Positions 6,399 through 13,916 of a DNA stretch of 20,819 nucleotides are shown here, piece by piece. The stretch lies in the NCBI GenBank assembly GCA_046712825.1, contig JBKKCR010000182.1:1-20819 (forward strand). Direction: 5' to 3'. The position numbers were made by a program, and so were the translations under genes. Position 1 is the first letter of the stretch. Each line of letters opens with the position of its first letter. The notes under the pieces were generated by a model. It searched no databases and had not been told where the DNA came from. It saw nothing but the letters and a program-made list of their open reading frames with translations. The DNA is from DATFGK01 sp046712825 (GTDB lineage: Bacteria; Actinomycetota; AC-67).

Positions 6399-7388
6399 CT
6401 ATCCCTTCCGCGCCCGGGCACGCTTGGCGCGCGGATGGGCGGACTCGTAGACCTCTCGGAGCCGCTCGCGACTCACGAGCGTGTATACCTGCGTCGTCGA
6501 GACGCTCGCGTGGCCGAGCAGTTCTTGCACCACGCGGATGTCGGCTCCGCCGTCGAGCAGATGTGTCGCGAACGAGTGGCGGAGCGTGTGCGGAGAGATA
6601 CGGCGCCGGAGCTCTGCGGCCGCGGCGTGCTTCTTGAGAAGCTTCCAACATCCTTGCCGGGTGAGGCGCGTGCCCCTCGCGTTGAGGAACACGGCCGCAC
6701 CGGACGCCGACTTGGCGAGACCGGGACGCGCCTGCGTGAGATAGCGCTTGAGCGAATCCACCGCTGCGCGACCGAGCGGCACGATCCGCTCCTTCGATCC
6801 CTTCCCGATGCAGCGCACTGAGCGCTCCTCGAGGTCGAGATCGTCAACGTCCAGAGCGGTCAGCTCCGAGATGCGCAGGCCGGCCGCGTACAGCAGCTCC
6901 AAGATCGCTTGGTCCCGCGACGCGATGGCGCCGTCTGCGGGAACCGCCGCGAGCAGCCGCTCGACGTCCTCGACCGGGAGCGCGCGCGGCAGCGAGCGAG
7001 GCACCCGCGGCGAGCCCACCGGCTCGGCGGGATCGGCCCGCGAAACGCCTTCGCGGACGAGGAACTTGTGGAACCCGCGCACCGCGGCTAGCACCCGGGC
7101 GACCGTCGCGCTCGAGTAGCGCTTCCCCGGGGCGTACTCACGTTCCCGCAGCATCGCGAGGAAATCGGTGATGTCCTGCTCCCCTACCTTGGTCGGGTCG
7201 GTGATCCGTCGCTCGGCGAGATACCCGAGATACAGCCGCAGGTCGCGCCGGTACGCCACCTGCGTGTTCGGCGCGACGCCGCGCTCCACGGCAAGGTGAT
7301 CGAGGAACCTGTCGGCATACTTGACGAGCCGCGGGTCGAGCTGCGGCTGGGAAGGTTGAACGTTTTCGGCGATCGTCATCGCATCCAT
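6399..7388 (-). CDS. xerD: Tyrosine recombinase XerD
   Basis: This site-specific recombinase resolves chromosome dimers at dif sites. The 329-residue protein has the SAM-like N-terminal core-binding domain (about 20-115) and the catalytic domain with all expected residues: Arg172 in AAGLRISEL, Lys196 in IGKGSKER, His267 and Arg270 in SPHTLRHSF, His293 in LLGHASVSTTQ and Tyr302 as nucleophile. The spacing matches E. coli XerD almost exactly. An ATG at 7379 would trim three residues; neither start has a strong ribosome-binding site. The position near pyrG and parA agrees with xerD in M. tuberculosis (Rv1701). A strong hairpin separates it from ald upstream, so it may have its own promoter inside ald or rely on read-through. 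Confidence 0.95.
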   Translation of the reverse strand: MDAMTIAENVQPSQPQLDPRLVKYADRFLDHLAVERGVAPNTQVAYRRDLRLYLGYLAERRITDPTKVGEQDITDFLAMLREREYAPGKRYSSATVARVLAAVRGFHKFLVREGVSRADPAEPVGSPRVPRSLPRALPVEDVERLLAAVPADGAIASRDQAILELLYAAGLRISELTALDVDDLDLEERSVRCIGKGSKERIVPLGRAAVDSLKRYLTQARPGLAKSASGAAVFLNARGTRLTRQGCWKLLKKHAAAAELRRRISPHTLRHSFATHLLDGGADIRVVQELLGHASVSTTQVYTLVSRERLREVYESAHPRAKRARARKG

Positions 7389-7402
7389 CTTCGGGGTTGG
7401 GA

Positions 7403-7420
7403 GCGACCCGGTTGGGTCGC
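7403..7420 (-). terminator. Perfect 7-bp hairpin between ald and xerD
   Basis: GCGACCC and GGGTCGC (7403-7409, 7414-7420) flank a four-base loop one base after the ald TGA. No U-run follows on the minus strand, so it would be a U-less terminator or an mRNA-stabilising hairpin in the 33-nt gap. Confidence 0.5.
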
Positions 7421-7421
7421 G

Positions 7422-8546
7422 TCAGGACTCGACGGGCACGAGCGCGGTGAGCGGTGTGTGCTCGAGCCCGTGTGCTTCCGCGACGGGCCGGTTCGTCACG
7501 CGTCCCTCGTGCACGTTCACTCCTTTGGCGAGCGCCGGGTCCTCCCGGATCGCCCCCGCGAAGCCTTTGTGAGCCAGCGCCACGACGTACGGCAATGTGG
7601 CGTTCGTGAGGGCGTACGTCGAGGTGTGCGGAACCGCACCCGGCATGTTTCCTACGCAATAGTGTACCACCCCGTGGGTTACATAAGTCGGGTGCGTGTG
7701 GGTGGTGACCCGGCTCGTTTCGGAGCATCCGCCCTGGTCGATCGAGATATCGATGAACACCGAGCCGGGCTTCATCGAGGCAACCATCGCCTCGCTGATG
7801 AGCTTCGGAGCGAGCGCACCGGTGACGAGAACCGCGCCGATCACGACGTCGGCGAGCGCCACCTGCTCCTCGATGACCAGCGACGCGGAGGCGAGCGTCA
7901 GGATCCGGCCCTTGTGGATGTGGTCCACGTACCGGAGTCGCTCGACGTTCTTGTCTAGCAGGACGACTTCGGCCTCCATGCCTTGCGCGATCCATGCGGC
8001 GTTCATCCCCGCCATCCCGGCGCCGATGACGCACACGCGCGCAGGGTGGACGCCCGACACGCCGGAGAGCAGGATCCCGCGGCCTCCGGCGGCACGCTCG
8101 AGGAAGTGCGCAGCGACGTGTGACGCCATCCGTCCGGCGATCTCCGACATCGGAGCGAGGAGCGGCAACCGTCCGTCCGCGCTCTCGACGGTCTCGTAGG
8201 CGATCGCGGTGACCTTACGCTCGATAAGCGCCTCGGTGACGTCGCGGTGGGCGGCGAGGTGCAGATAGGTGAAGAGGATCTGATCCGGCCGCATGATGGC
8301 GAACTCCGAGCGCTGGGGCTCCTTCACCTTGAGGATGAGATCCGCGCGTTCCCACACGTCCTCGGCAGAGCGAACGAGCTCGGCACCGGCCCGCTCGAAG
8401 GCGACGTCGGGGATGGAGGATCCGGCGCCGGCGTCTCGCTCGAGCACGACCCGGTGGCCCTCGGCCGTCAGCTCACGGACGCCGACCGGCGTCATGGCGA
8501 CGCGGTATTCGGCCTCCATCACCTCTTTGGGCACGCCGATGATCAT
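7422..8546 (-). CDS. ald: Alanine dehydrogenase
   Basis: This NAD-dependent enzyme converts L-alanine and water to pyruvate and ammonium, or the reverse. The 374-residue protein begins MIIGVPKEVMEAEYRVAMTP and carries the substrate residues Arg15, Lys75 and His96 and Asp270, at the same numbers as in M. tuberculosis alanine dehydrogenase. The Rossmann NAD site VIGAGMAGMNAAWIAQGM is at about 173-190, and Asp198 in VVLLDKN is typical of NAD preference. The substrate-side HPARVCVIGAG junction and GGCSETSR loop are intact. It sits between pyrG and xerD, a slot held by a Nudix hydrolase in mycobacteria. No strong ribosome-binding site precedes the ATG. It starts 31 nt after the pyrG stop. Confidence 0.96.
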   Translation of the reverse strand: MIIGVPKEVMEAEYRVAMTPVGVRELTAEGHRVVLERDAGAGSSIPDVAFERAGAELVRSAEDVWERADLILKVKEPQRSEFAIMRPDQILFTYLHLAAHRDVTEALIERKVTAIAYETVESADGRLPLLAPMSEIAGRMASHVAAHFLERAAGGRGILLSGVSGVHPARVCVIGAGMAGMNAAWIAQGMEAEVVLLDKNVERLRYVDHIHKGRILTLASASLVIEEQVALADVVIGAVLVTGALAPKLISEAMVASMKPGSVFIDISIDQGGCSETSRVTTHTHPTYVTHGVVHYCVGNMPGAVPHTSTYALTNATLPYVVALAHKGFAGAIREDPALAKGVNVHEGRVTNRPVAEAHGLEHTPLTALVPVES

Positions 8547-8577
8547 CGCGACGTCAGGGTAGCCGAGGCCCCCGAGC

Positions 8578-10215
8578 TTAGGTCGTGGCGGGCTGTTCGG
8601 CGCTCTCGGACGACCGCGTCCGAGACTCCGCTCTCGCGAGCGCCGCTCCGACGAAACCGAAGAACATCGGGTGCGCCCGGGTGGGGCGGCTCTTGAACTC
8701 CGGGTGGAACTGCGAGGCGAGGAAGAACGGGTGGTCGGGGATCTCGATGATCTCGACGAGCCGGCCTTCGATCGTCGTTCCGGCGAAGCGCATCCCGGCG
8801 TCCTCCATCGGCCGTCGGTACCGGTTGTTCACCTCGTAACGATGCCGGTGGCGCTCGAGCACGACACTCTCGCCGTACAGCTCACGCGCGAGCGATCCGG
8901 GCTCGAGCTTGCATGCCCAAACGCCGAGACGCATGGTCCCGCCCATGTTGAGGATGTCTTTCTGGTCGGGCATCAGGTCGATGACCGGGTGCGGAGTCGT
9001 GGCGTCGAACTCGGACGAATTCGCGTTCTCGAGCCCGCATGCGTTGCGCGCGAACTCGATCACCGCGCACTGCAGGCCGAGACACAAGCCGAGGAACGGC
9101 ACGCCCTGCTCGCGCGCGTAGCGTACGGCCGCGACCTTGCCCTCGATCCCGCGCACACCGAAACCGCCGGGAACGAGGATCCCGTCCAGTGTGCCGAGGA
9201 CGTCGTGGTTCTCGGTGAGTTCGTCGGAGGCGATCCAGACGATCTCGACCCGCGCGTCCTGTGCGATGCCGCCGTGCTTCACCGACTCGACCACCGAAAG
9301 GTAGGAGTCGGCCAGCGTCACGTATTTGCCGACGATACCGATGCGAACCGTGCGCTTCGCGGCGGACATCCGTCGAACCAGCGCCTGCCACTCGGTCAAG
9401 TCCGGCTCGGCTGCTTCGAGTCCGAGGTGCTTCACGACGTATGAGTCGAGGCCCTCGGAATGCAGTACCAGAGGTATCTCGTAGATGTTGCTGGCGTCGA
9501 GCGCGGACACGACCCCGGTGACGTCGACGTCGCACATCAGAGCGATCTTCTTCTTCAGCGAGTTTCCTAGGGGCCGGTCGCTCCGGCACACGATCGCGTC
9601 GGGCTGGATACCGATCGAGCGCAGCTCGGCGACGGAGTGCTGGGTCGGCTTGGTCTTGAGCTCGCCCGACGGCCCGATGTAGGGAACGAGCGAAACGTGC
9701 AGGTAGAAGACGTTGTCGCGGCCGACATCGTGGCGCATCTGCCGGATCGCTTCGAGGAAGGGCAGCGACTCGATGTCGCCGACCGTTCCGCCGACCTCGG
9801 TTATGACGATGTCCACTTCCTCGGTCGCCAGGCGGCGGATCTTGCTCTTGATCTCCTCGGTGATGTGCGGGATGACCTGCACCGTCGCGCCGAGGTAGTC
9901 GCCGCGGCGTTCACGCGCGATCACGGCCGAGTAGACGCTGCCGGTCGTGATGTTGGAGTCGCGGGAGAGGTTCTCGTCGAGGAAACGCTCGTAGTGACCG
10001 ATGTCCAGGTCGGTCTCGGCGCCGTCGTCGGTGACGAAGACCTCACCGTGCTGGAACGGGTTCATCGTCCCCGGGTCCACGTTGATGTACGGGTCCAGCT
10101 TCTGCATGACGACCCGCAGACCGCGGGATTTCAGGAGCCTGCCGAGAGAGGAAGCCGTGAGCCCCTTGCCGAGGCTCGAGGAAACGCCGCCGGTGACGAA
10201 GATGTGTTTGGTCAA
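8578..10215 (-). CDS. pyrG: CTP synthase
   Basis: CTP synthase converts UTP, ATP and glutamine to CTP. The 545-residue protein has the amidoligase domain with TKHIFVTGGVSSSLGKG and QKLDPYINVDPGTMNPFQHG, and the glutamine amidotransferase domain with the oxyanion loop PGGFGVRG. The nucleophile is at about Cys378 in LGLCLGLQ, with His504 and Glu506 in QFHPEF. The TTG at 10215 is the best start because TKHIFVTGG begins at once, as in the family, and GGGGG lies six bases upstream. An ATG at 10257 in frame would add 14 residues through a hairpin sequence and is less likely, though a GGCGG lies before it. The start codon is part of a U8 run. The Ser-rich tail AESRTRSSESAEQPATT is variable. Confidence 0.96.
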   Translation of the reverse strand: MTKHIFVTGGVSSSLGKGLTASSLGRLLKSRGLRVVMQKLDPYINVDPGTMNPFQHGEVFVTDDGAETDLDIGHYERFLDENLSRDSNITTGSVYSAVIARERRGDYLGATVQVIPHITEEIKSKIRRLATEEVDIVITEVGGTVGDIESLPFLEAIRQMRHDVGRDNVFYLHVSLVPYIGPSGELKTKPTQHSVAELRSIGIQPDAIVCRSDRPLGNSLKKKIALMCDVDVTGVVSALDASNIYEIPLVLHSEGLDSYVVKHLGLEAAEPDLTEWQALVRRMSAAKRTVRIGIVGKYVTLADSYLSVVESVKHGGIAQDARVEIVWIASDELTENHDVLGTLDGILVPGGFGVRGIEGKVAAVRYAREQGVPFLGLCLGLQCAVIEFARNACGLENANSSEFDATTPHPVIDLMPDQKDILNMGGTMRLGVWACKLEPGSLARELYGESVVLERHRHRYEVNNRYRRPMEDAGMRFAGTTIEGRLVEIIEIPDHPFFLASQFHPEFKSRPTRAHPMFFGFVGAALARAESRTRSSESAEQPATT

Positions 10216-10251
10216 AAAAAACCCCCGCGGACCGCCGTTCGGTCCTCGGGG
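10214..10251 (-). terminator. Intrinsic-terminator-like hairpin with U8 tail overlapping the pyrG start
   Basis: On the minus strand CCCCG-A-GGACCG pairs with CGGTCC-G-CGGGG (10251-10223) around a five-base loop, with a single A/G mismatch, and is followed directly by eight U residues. The last bases of the U-run form the TTG start codon of pyrG. The 3' arm contains the GGGGG that would serve as ribosome-binding site. It lies 43 nt after the stop of the preceding gene. It could be a simple terminator or a control element that acts on transcription and translation of pyrG. Confidence 0.75.
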
Positions 10252-10255
10252 CAAC

Positions 10256-10285
10256 ATCCTAACACCGCCCGGCGACACCGGCCAA
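10256..10285 (-). promoter_or_regulatory. Candidate pyrG promoter with C-run start region
   Basis: On the minus strand TTGGCC (10285-10280), an 18-nt spacer and TAGGAT (10261-10256) resemble -35 and -10 boxes. The bases after the -10 are GTTGCCCCGAGG, so transcription would begin in a C-run (5-8 bases downstream) or at the G nine bases downstream. The C-run is the 5' arm of the hairpin that hides the pyrG ribosome-binding site. Confidence 0.4.
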
Positions 10286-10294
10286 GCATCTCGG

Positions 10295-11149
10295 TTACGA
10301 GGTCGGCACCCGTCCCGCGCGGTCGGCGGCGCGAAGCGGACCGATGCGGTCGATCCAGTGCGAAAGCGTCGGGCCTTCTGCCACCAGCGTCAACGCGATC
10401 AGCAGTCCGAGCAGGGAGAGCTTCAGCCAGTCGGCGGGATCCGCGATCAGGATCGCGCCGCCGAGGAGCGCTCCGATCGCGTTCGATCCTGCGTCGCCGA
10501 GCATCGCGCGCTCACGAAGGTCGAACGGGAGGAACCCTGCGACGGCGCCGAGCGCAGCGGCCGCGGCGATCTGCAGGTGCGGGACCAGGATGGCCAGCGG
10601 AACGGCGGCGACGACGAATGCCTTGCCCGCCCGGCCGGGACGGACGTCGAGCGCATTGAAGAGGTTGGCCATCAACGCGATGATCCCGGTGGCTACGACG
10701 GCCCAGCCGAACGAATCGCTTCCCGACCCGATCACGAAGGCGAGGATGCCGCCGCCGACGATCTTCAGCGTCCCCGGCGTTATCCGGCCGTGGGCGAGGT
10801 CGGGGAGGTGACTGCGCCAGCCGCGCTTCTCCTGCTCCGCGACGTCGTCGAACAGCCCGAGCAGTCCGAACCCGAACACGAGGATCAGCAAGGGATACGA
10901 GACCAGGAGGGCGATGGCCGCAGACTCCGCACCCGGCTCGATGAGCCGGATGAAGGCGACGAGCGCCACGCCGGCGGCGAATCCGATCACGACCGCGATC
11001 CCGAGGCCGGTCGCGACCGGAACGCCTCGGTAGTTGCGGCGAGTGACCCGCGCCGAGGGGATCGAGCCGTGACAGATCCACCGGGTGACCAAGGCGGCGA
11101 TCGCGGCGGCGCCGAGGGCGAGCAGGATCTTCGTCAACGGCGCCTCCAT
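10295..11149 (-). CDS. MraY/WecA-type polyprenyl-phosphate sugar-1-phosphate transferase
   Basis: This integral membrane protein of 284 residues has about eight to nine predicted membrane helices. It belongs to glycosyltransferase family 4 (PNPT) by the motifs LFDDV (Asp101, Asp102), NLFNALDVRPGR (Asn162, Asn165, Asp168) and LGDAGS (218-222). Such enzymes move a sugar-1-phosphate from a UDP-sugar onto undecaprenyl or decaprenyl phosphate, the first step of a lipid-linked envelope glycan. The DVRPGR variant after the conserved Asp differs from the DG motif of classical MraY, so the sugar is unknown and it is probably not the main MraY. Start ATG 11149 overlaps the GT2 gene by 16 nt, suggesting coupling. 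An attenuator hairpin and pyrG follow. Confidence 0.82.
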   Translation of the reverse strand: MEAPLTKILLALGAAAIAALVTRWICHGSIPSARVTRRNYRGVPVATGLGIAVVIGFAAGVALVAFIRLIEPGAESAAIALLVSYPLLILVFGFGLLGLFDDVAEQEKRGWRSHLPDLAHGRITPGTLKIVGGGILAFVIGSGSDSFGWAVVATGIIALMANLFNALDVRPGRAGKAFVVAAVPLAILVPHLQIAAAAALGAVAGFLPFDLRERAMLGDAGSNAIGALLGGAILIADPADWLKLSLLGLLIALTLVAEGPTLSHWIDRIGPLRAADRAGRVPTS

Positions 11150-11808
11150 CGGCTCGCCAGGGCTCGGGCGACCTCGGCTCCCTGGCGGGCGCGGTGAGCG
11201 AAACCGGCCGGGTCGCGGCCCGTCTTGGCATGCGTGAACTCGCAGGGCACTTCGATCACACGGTACCCCGCCCGAAGCGCGTCGACGGTGAAGGCCGCGT
11301 CGACGCCGAAGCCGGGCGCGAACCCGCCGACGGCTTCGACGACCTCGCTGCGGATCGCCCGTTGTCCGGACAGGGGGCGATCCATGACGCTGCCGGCGAG
11401 GTGGCGCACTCCCCAGCGCGCGAAGGTCTCGACCAGCCCGAAACCGGACGGCCCCTCGTCGCCCCTCGGCGGCGCGGCGATCGCGACGTCGATCTTCCCG
11501 GCCAGCACGGGCTCGAGGAGCGCAGCGAGCGCGCGAGCCGAGTAGCCGAGGTCCGCGTCGACGAGCAGATACACGTCGCACGGACCGGCGGTGGCGATCC
11601 CCTGCCGCAGCGCGTTGCCTTTCCCGCGCGATCGGCCGAGCCGGACGACCCGGGCTCCGGCGCGCTTGGCTTCCTCGGCGGTGGCGTCGGTGGAGCCGTC
11701 GTCGACGACGACGATTTCCCCCACCTGGGGGATGGTGCGGAGGGCCGAAACGGTCGCCCCGACCCGACCGGACTCGTTGCGCGCCGGAACGATGGCGACG
11801 ATTTTCAC
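11134..11808 (-). CDS. Family 2 glycosyltransferase
   Basis: A 224-residue GT-A-fold protein begins VKIVAIVPARNESGRVGATV. The nucleotide-sugar site VVVDDGSTDAT has Asp36/Asp37, and the metal-binding DxD is in YLLVDADLG (Asp84, Asp86). The acceptor-side segment MDRPLSGQRAI follows, as in dolichol-phosphate-mannose-synthase-like and glucosyl-3-phosphoglycerate-synthase-like GT2 enzymes. No transmembrane anchor is seen. The GTG start at 11808 overlaps the steB stop (GTGA). Its 3' end overlaps the PNPT gene by 16 nt, so the two likely act on one envelope glycan, one charging the lipid carrier and the other adding or supplying sugar. The donor and product cannot be read from sequence. Confidence 0.88.
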   Translation of the reverse strand: MKIVAIVPARNESGRVGATVSALRTIPQVGEIVVVDDGSTDATAEEAKRAGARVVRLGRSRGKGNALRQGIATAGPCDVYLLVDADLGYSARALAALLEPVLAGKIDVAIAAPPRGDEGPSGFGLVETFARWGVRHLAGSVMDRPLSGQRAIRSEVVEAVGGFAPGFGVDAAFTVDALRAGYRVIEVPCEFTHAKTGRDPAGFAHRARQGAEVARALASRWRRR

Positions 11809-12719
11809 GTCTTGCCGACGTCCGGTGCGACGGCCTGCGCGCCTCCCCGCACCCCATAGTGCGGCGCCGGCCGGCCGAGGATGAGGTCACGCAACGCGTA
11901 CACGAGCGAGAGGCGTCCGGCGACGGAGTCGGCGTGATCCACGGAGCTCACCGTTTTCGCCAGCGCCCGGTCGCCGCGGATCTTCTCGGCGAAGGACCGT
12001 GGCACGCCCATCGCTTCGGCAACGCCGGCGATGCGCGTCGTTGTCAGGCGGCGAAGGAACGGGATGAAGAACGCATCTTCACTTGGGGTTGCGTCATCCG
12101 CCCCCGAAGTGACGACGACGACCAGCGCGTTCGCGGCCGGGAACGCACCGGTCTGAGGGAGGTCGTCGACGTCGAGGAATCCGGAGTTCTCGAGCGCGCC
12201 GATCAGGTCCCCTTGCGTCTGCGGATCACTCGAGCCGCCGAGCCTCGTTGCAAGACGTGCCGCCGCCTCAGTGACCACGTCGTCGCGCGATGTTGCGCTA
12301 AGGCCGAGCACGGTCGCGAGCTGCTGGGTCGTTGCCGGCTGGTCAAGCGCCCAGCGCTCGGTGAGCGTCAGTCTGGTGGGCCGCTTGGCGCCGGCCAGGG
12401 TCAGCGTCTCGCCGATAGAGTTCACGAGATCGCCTTCGGCCCGGCGGTCCGTCACGATCACGACGGCGCGTCCCGCGAGCAGGCCCTGGAGGAGCGGCGG
12501 GACCACCGCATCGGAGAACCCCTCGAAAAGATCCAGCTGCTGCTGGAGAGCGTCACGCTCGTCCCTCATGTTGTTGAACTGTTCCTGCAAGGCGTTCGTG
12601 TTGTTGCGCAGGCCCTTGACGACCTCCTGATCGATCACGGTCGTGCCGGCGAGGATGCCCAGGCCCAGCGCCAGGAACACGGCCGTGAGCGAGACGATGT
12701 GGTACCGGAGGTTGATCAT
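11805..12719 (-). CDS. steB: SteB/MctB-like envelope protein ("copper transporter" family)
   Basis: A 304-residue protein begins MINLRYHIVSLTAVFLALGL, the typical start of the family, with a single N-terminal membrane helix (about 8-26) and a coiled coil (about 34-66) that places the rest outside the membrane. M. tuberculosis Rv1698 was called MctB (copper efflux). In Corynebacterium the homologue SteB works with SteA in cell separation and control of peptidoglycan hydrolysis. No cysteine or His/Met cluster points to copper binding here, so the division role fits better by inference. It begins two bases after the steA stop and overlaps the GT2 start, so the genes are clearly co-transcribed. 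ATG 12719 is preferred; an upstream extension of 28 residues lies in steA and is unrelated. Confidence 0.88.
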   Translation of the reverse strand: MINLRYHIVSLTAVFLALGLGILAGTTVIDQEVVKGLRNNTNALQEQFNNMRDERDALQQQLDLFEGFSDAVVPPLLQGLLAGRAVVIVTDRRAEGDLVNSIGETLTLAGAKRPTRLTLTERWALDQPATTQQLATVLGLSATSRDDVVTEAAARLATRLGGSSDPQTQGDLIGALENSGFLDVDDLPQTGAFPAANALVVVVTSGADDATPSEDAFFIPFLRRLTTTRIAGVAEAMGVPRSFAEKIRGDRALAKTVSSVDHADSVAGRLSLVYALRDLILGRPAPHYGVRGGAQAVAPDVGKT

Positions 12720-12721
12720 CG

Positions 12722-13912
12722 CTAGAAGAGATTTCGGATCCGGGTGAACATCTGCTCGAACCATAAGCGGACCGCGGGCGAGATGAGCGCGACCATCAGC
12801 CACGTGAGCAGCGCGGCGCCGATCAGCAGCATCAGGTCGCGCGTCCGGACGATCGGCCGGTAGAGGCGGTTGACGCCCTTCGCGTCGACGAGCTTCGGTC
12901 CGACCTTCAGGCGCACGAGGAAGGTGCTCGCCATCCCGCCGCGACCTTTGTCGAGGAACTCGACCAGGTTCGCATGCGAGCCGACGGCTACGATCAGGTC
13001 GGCGCCGCGCTCGTAGGCGAGCAGCAACGCGATATCCTCGCTCGTACCGCCGCTGGCGAAGACCGACGCGTCGATCCCCAGCCCTCGAACCCGCTCGTGG
13101 CCCGGCGCGCGGCCGTCGGGGTAGGCGTGGACGATGACCTCGGCGCCGGAGGTGAGCGCGGCGGTAGAGACCGAGTCCATATCGCCGATGATGATGTCGG
13201 GCTTCAGGCCTTCCTCGATCAACGCGTCCGCGGCACCGTCGACCGCGACGATCACCGGCTTCACATCCGAGATGTATCCGCGGAGCGTCTGCAGATCGCG
13301 TTTGTAGTCGTAGCCACGAACCACGACGAGCGCGTGGCGCCCCTCGAACGTGGTTCGGGTGTCGGGAACTCCCGCGCCGCTGAGGAACAACTCCCGTTCC
13401 TGTGCGAGGTACGTCATCGTGTTGCGTGAGAACGCCTCGAGCTCTTCGCCCATCCGCGCGTGCGCGGCGCTCAGCTGGCGGTCGAGCTCTTCTCCTTCGA
13501 GCAGGATCCCCTTCGCGATCACCTCGTCCGCGCGCAGCAGCTCGGTGCCTCGCAGCGTCAGCCGCTCCCCTTCCGTGACCGCGTCGAGCACGTCGGCGCC
13601 GGCGCGATCGACGAGCGGCACGCCGGCGCGTGCGAGGATCGCCGGCCCGGTGTTCGGATAGCGGCCGGTGATCGAGGCGCGGGCGTTCACCACGGCACCG
13701 ACGCCGCGCTCCACGAGCCCTTCCGCCGAGACGCGGTCGAGGTCTTCATGGTCGATCACGGCGATCTCGCCGGGACGGAGGCGGTGTATCAGGTCTTTCG
13801 TACGCCGGTCGACGCGGACGGTCGCCTCGACGCCGTCGGCGTCACGGCGGCGCCGCCAGCGGGACTTGCGGGCGCCCGGGCGGATCGCCGTCCGGGCAGG
13901 GTTCTTGGCCAT
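12722..13912 (-). CDS. steA: SteA-like cell-separation protein with thiamine-pyrophosphokinase-like fold
   Basis: A 396-residue protein has a basic N-terminal patch (GARKSRWRRRR, about 13-23) and a middle region VDRRTKDLIHRLRPGEIAVI. The TPK-like catalytic-fold motif PDIIIGDMDSVSTAAL is at about 238-253, with GGTSEDIALLLAYERGADL at about 288-306. A C-terminal membrane helix, LMLLIGAALLTWLMVALI, spans about 360-377. This is the layout of actinobacterial SteA (Rv1697 family), which partners SteB in controlling cell separation in Corynebacterium. ATG 13912 follows the nadK stop by four bases; longer upstream frames are unrelated. In most actinobacteria recN lies between nadK and this gene, but here the two are adjacent. 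Confidence 0.9.
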   Translation of the reverse strand: MAKNPARTAIRPGARKSRWRRRRDADGVEATVRVDRRTKDLIHRLRPGEIAVIDHEDLDRVSAEGLVERGVGAVVNARASITGRYPNTGPAILARAGVPLVDRAGADVLDAVTEGERLTLRGTELLRADEVIAKGILLEGEELDRQLSAAHARMGEELEAFSRNTMTYLAQERELFLSGAGVPDTRTTFEGRHALVVVRGYDYKRDLQTLRGYISDVKPVIVAVDGAADALIEEGLKPDIIIGDMDSVSTAALTSGAEVIVHAYPDGRAPGHERVRGLGIDASVFASGGTSEDIALLLAYERGADLIVAVGSHANLVEFLDKGRGGMASTFLVRLKVGPKLVDAKGVNRLYRPIVRTRDLMLLIGAALLTWLMVALISPAVRLWFEQMFTRIRNLF

Positions 13913-13916
13913 CGGT

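Noticed and set aside
7296..10659. Several long plus-strand frames opposite xerD, ald and pyrG
   Set aside because: They are antisense shadows in a GC-rich genome; the minus-strand genes have complete active sites.
11150..11890. N-terminal Arg-rich extension of the MraY-like frame
   Set aside because: It runs in another frame through the GT2 gene and shows no domain; the family signature starts at ATG 11149.
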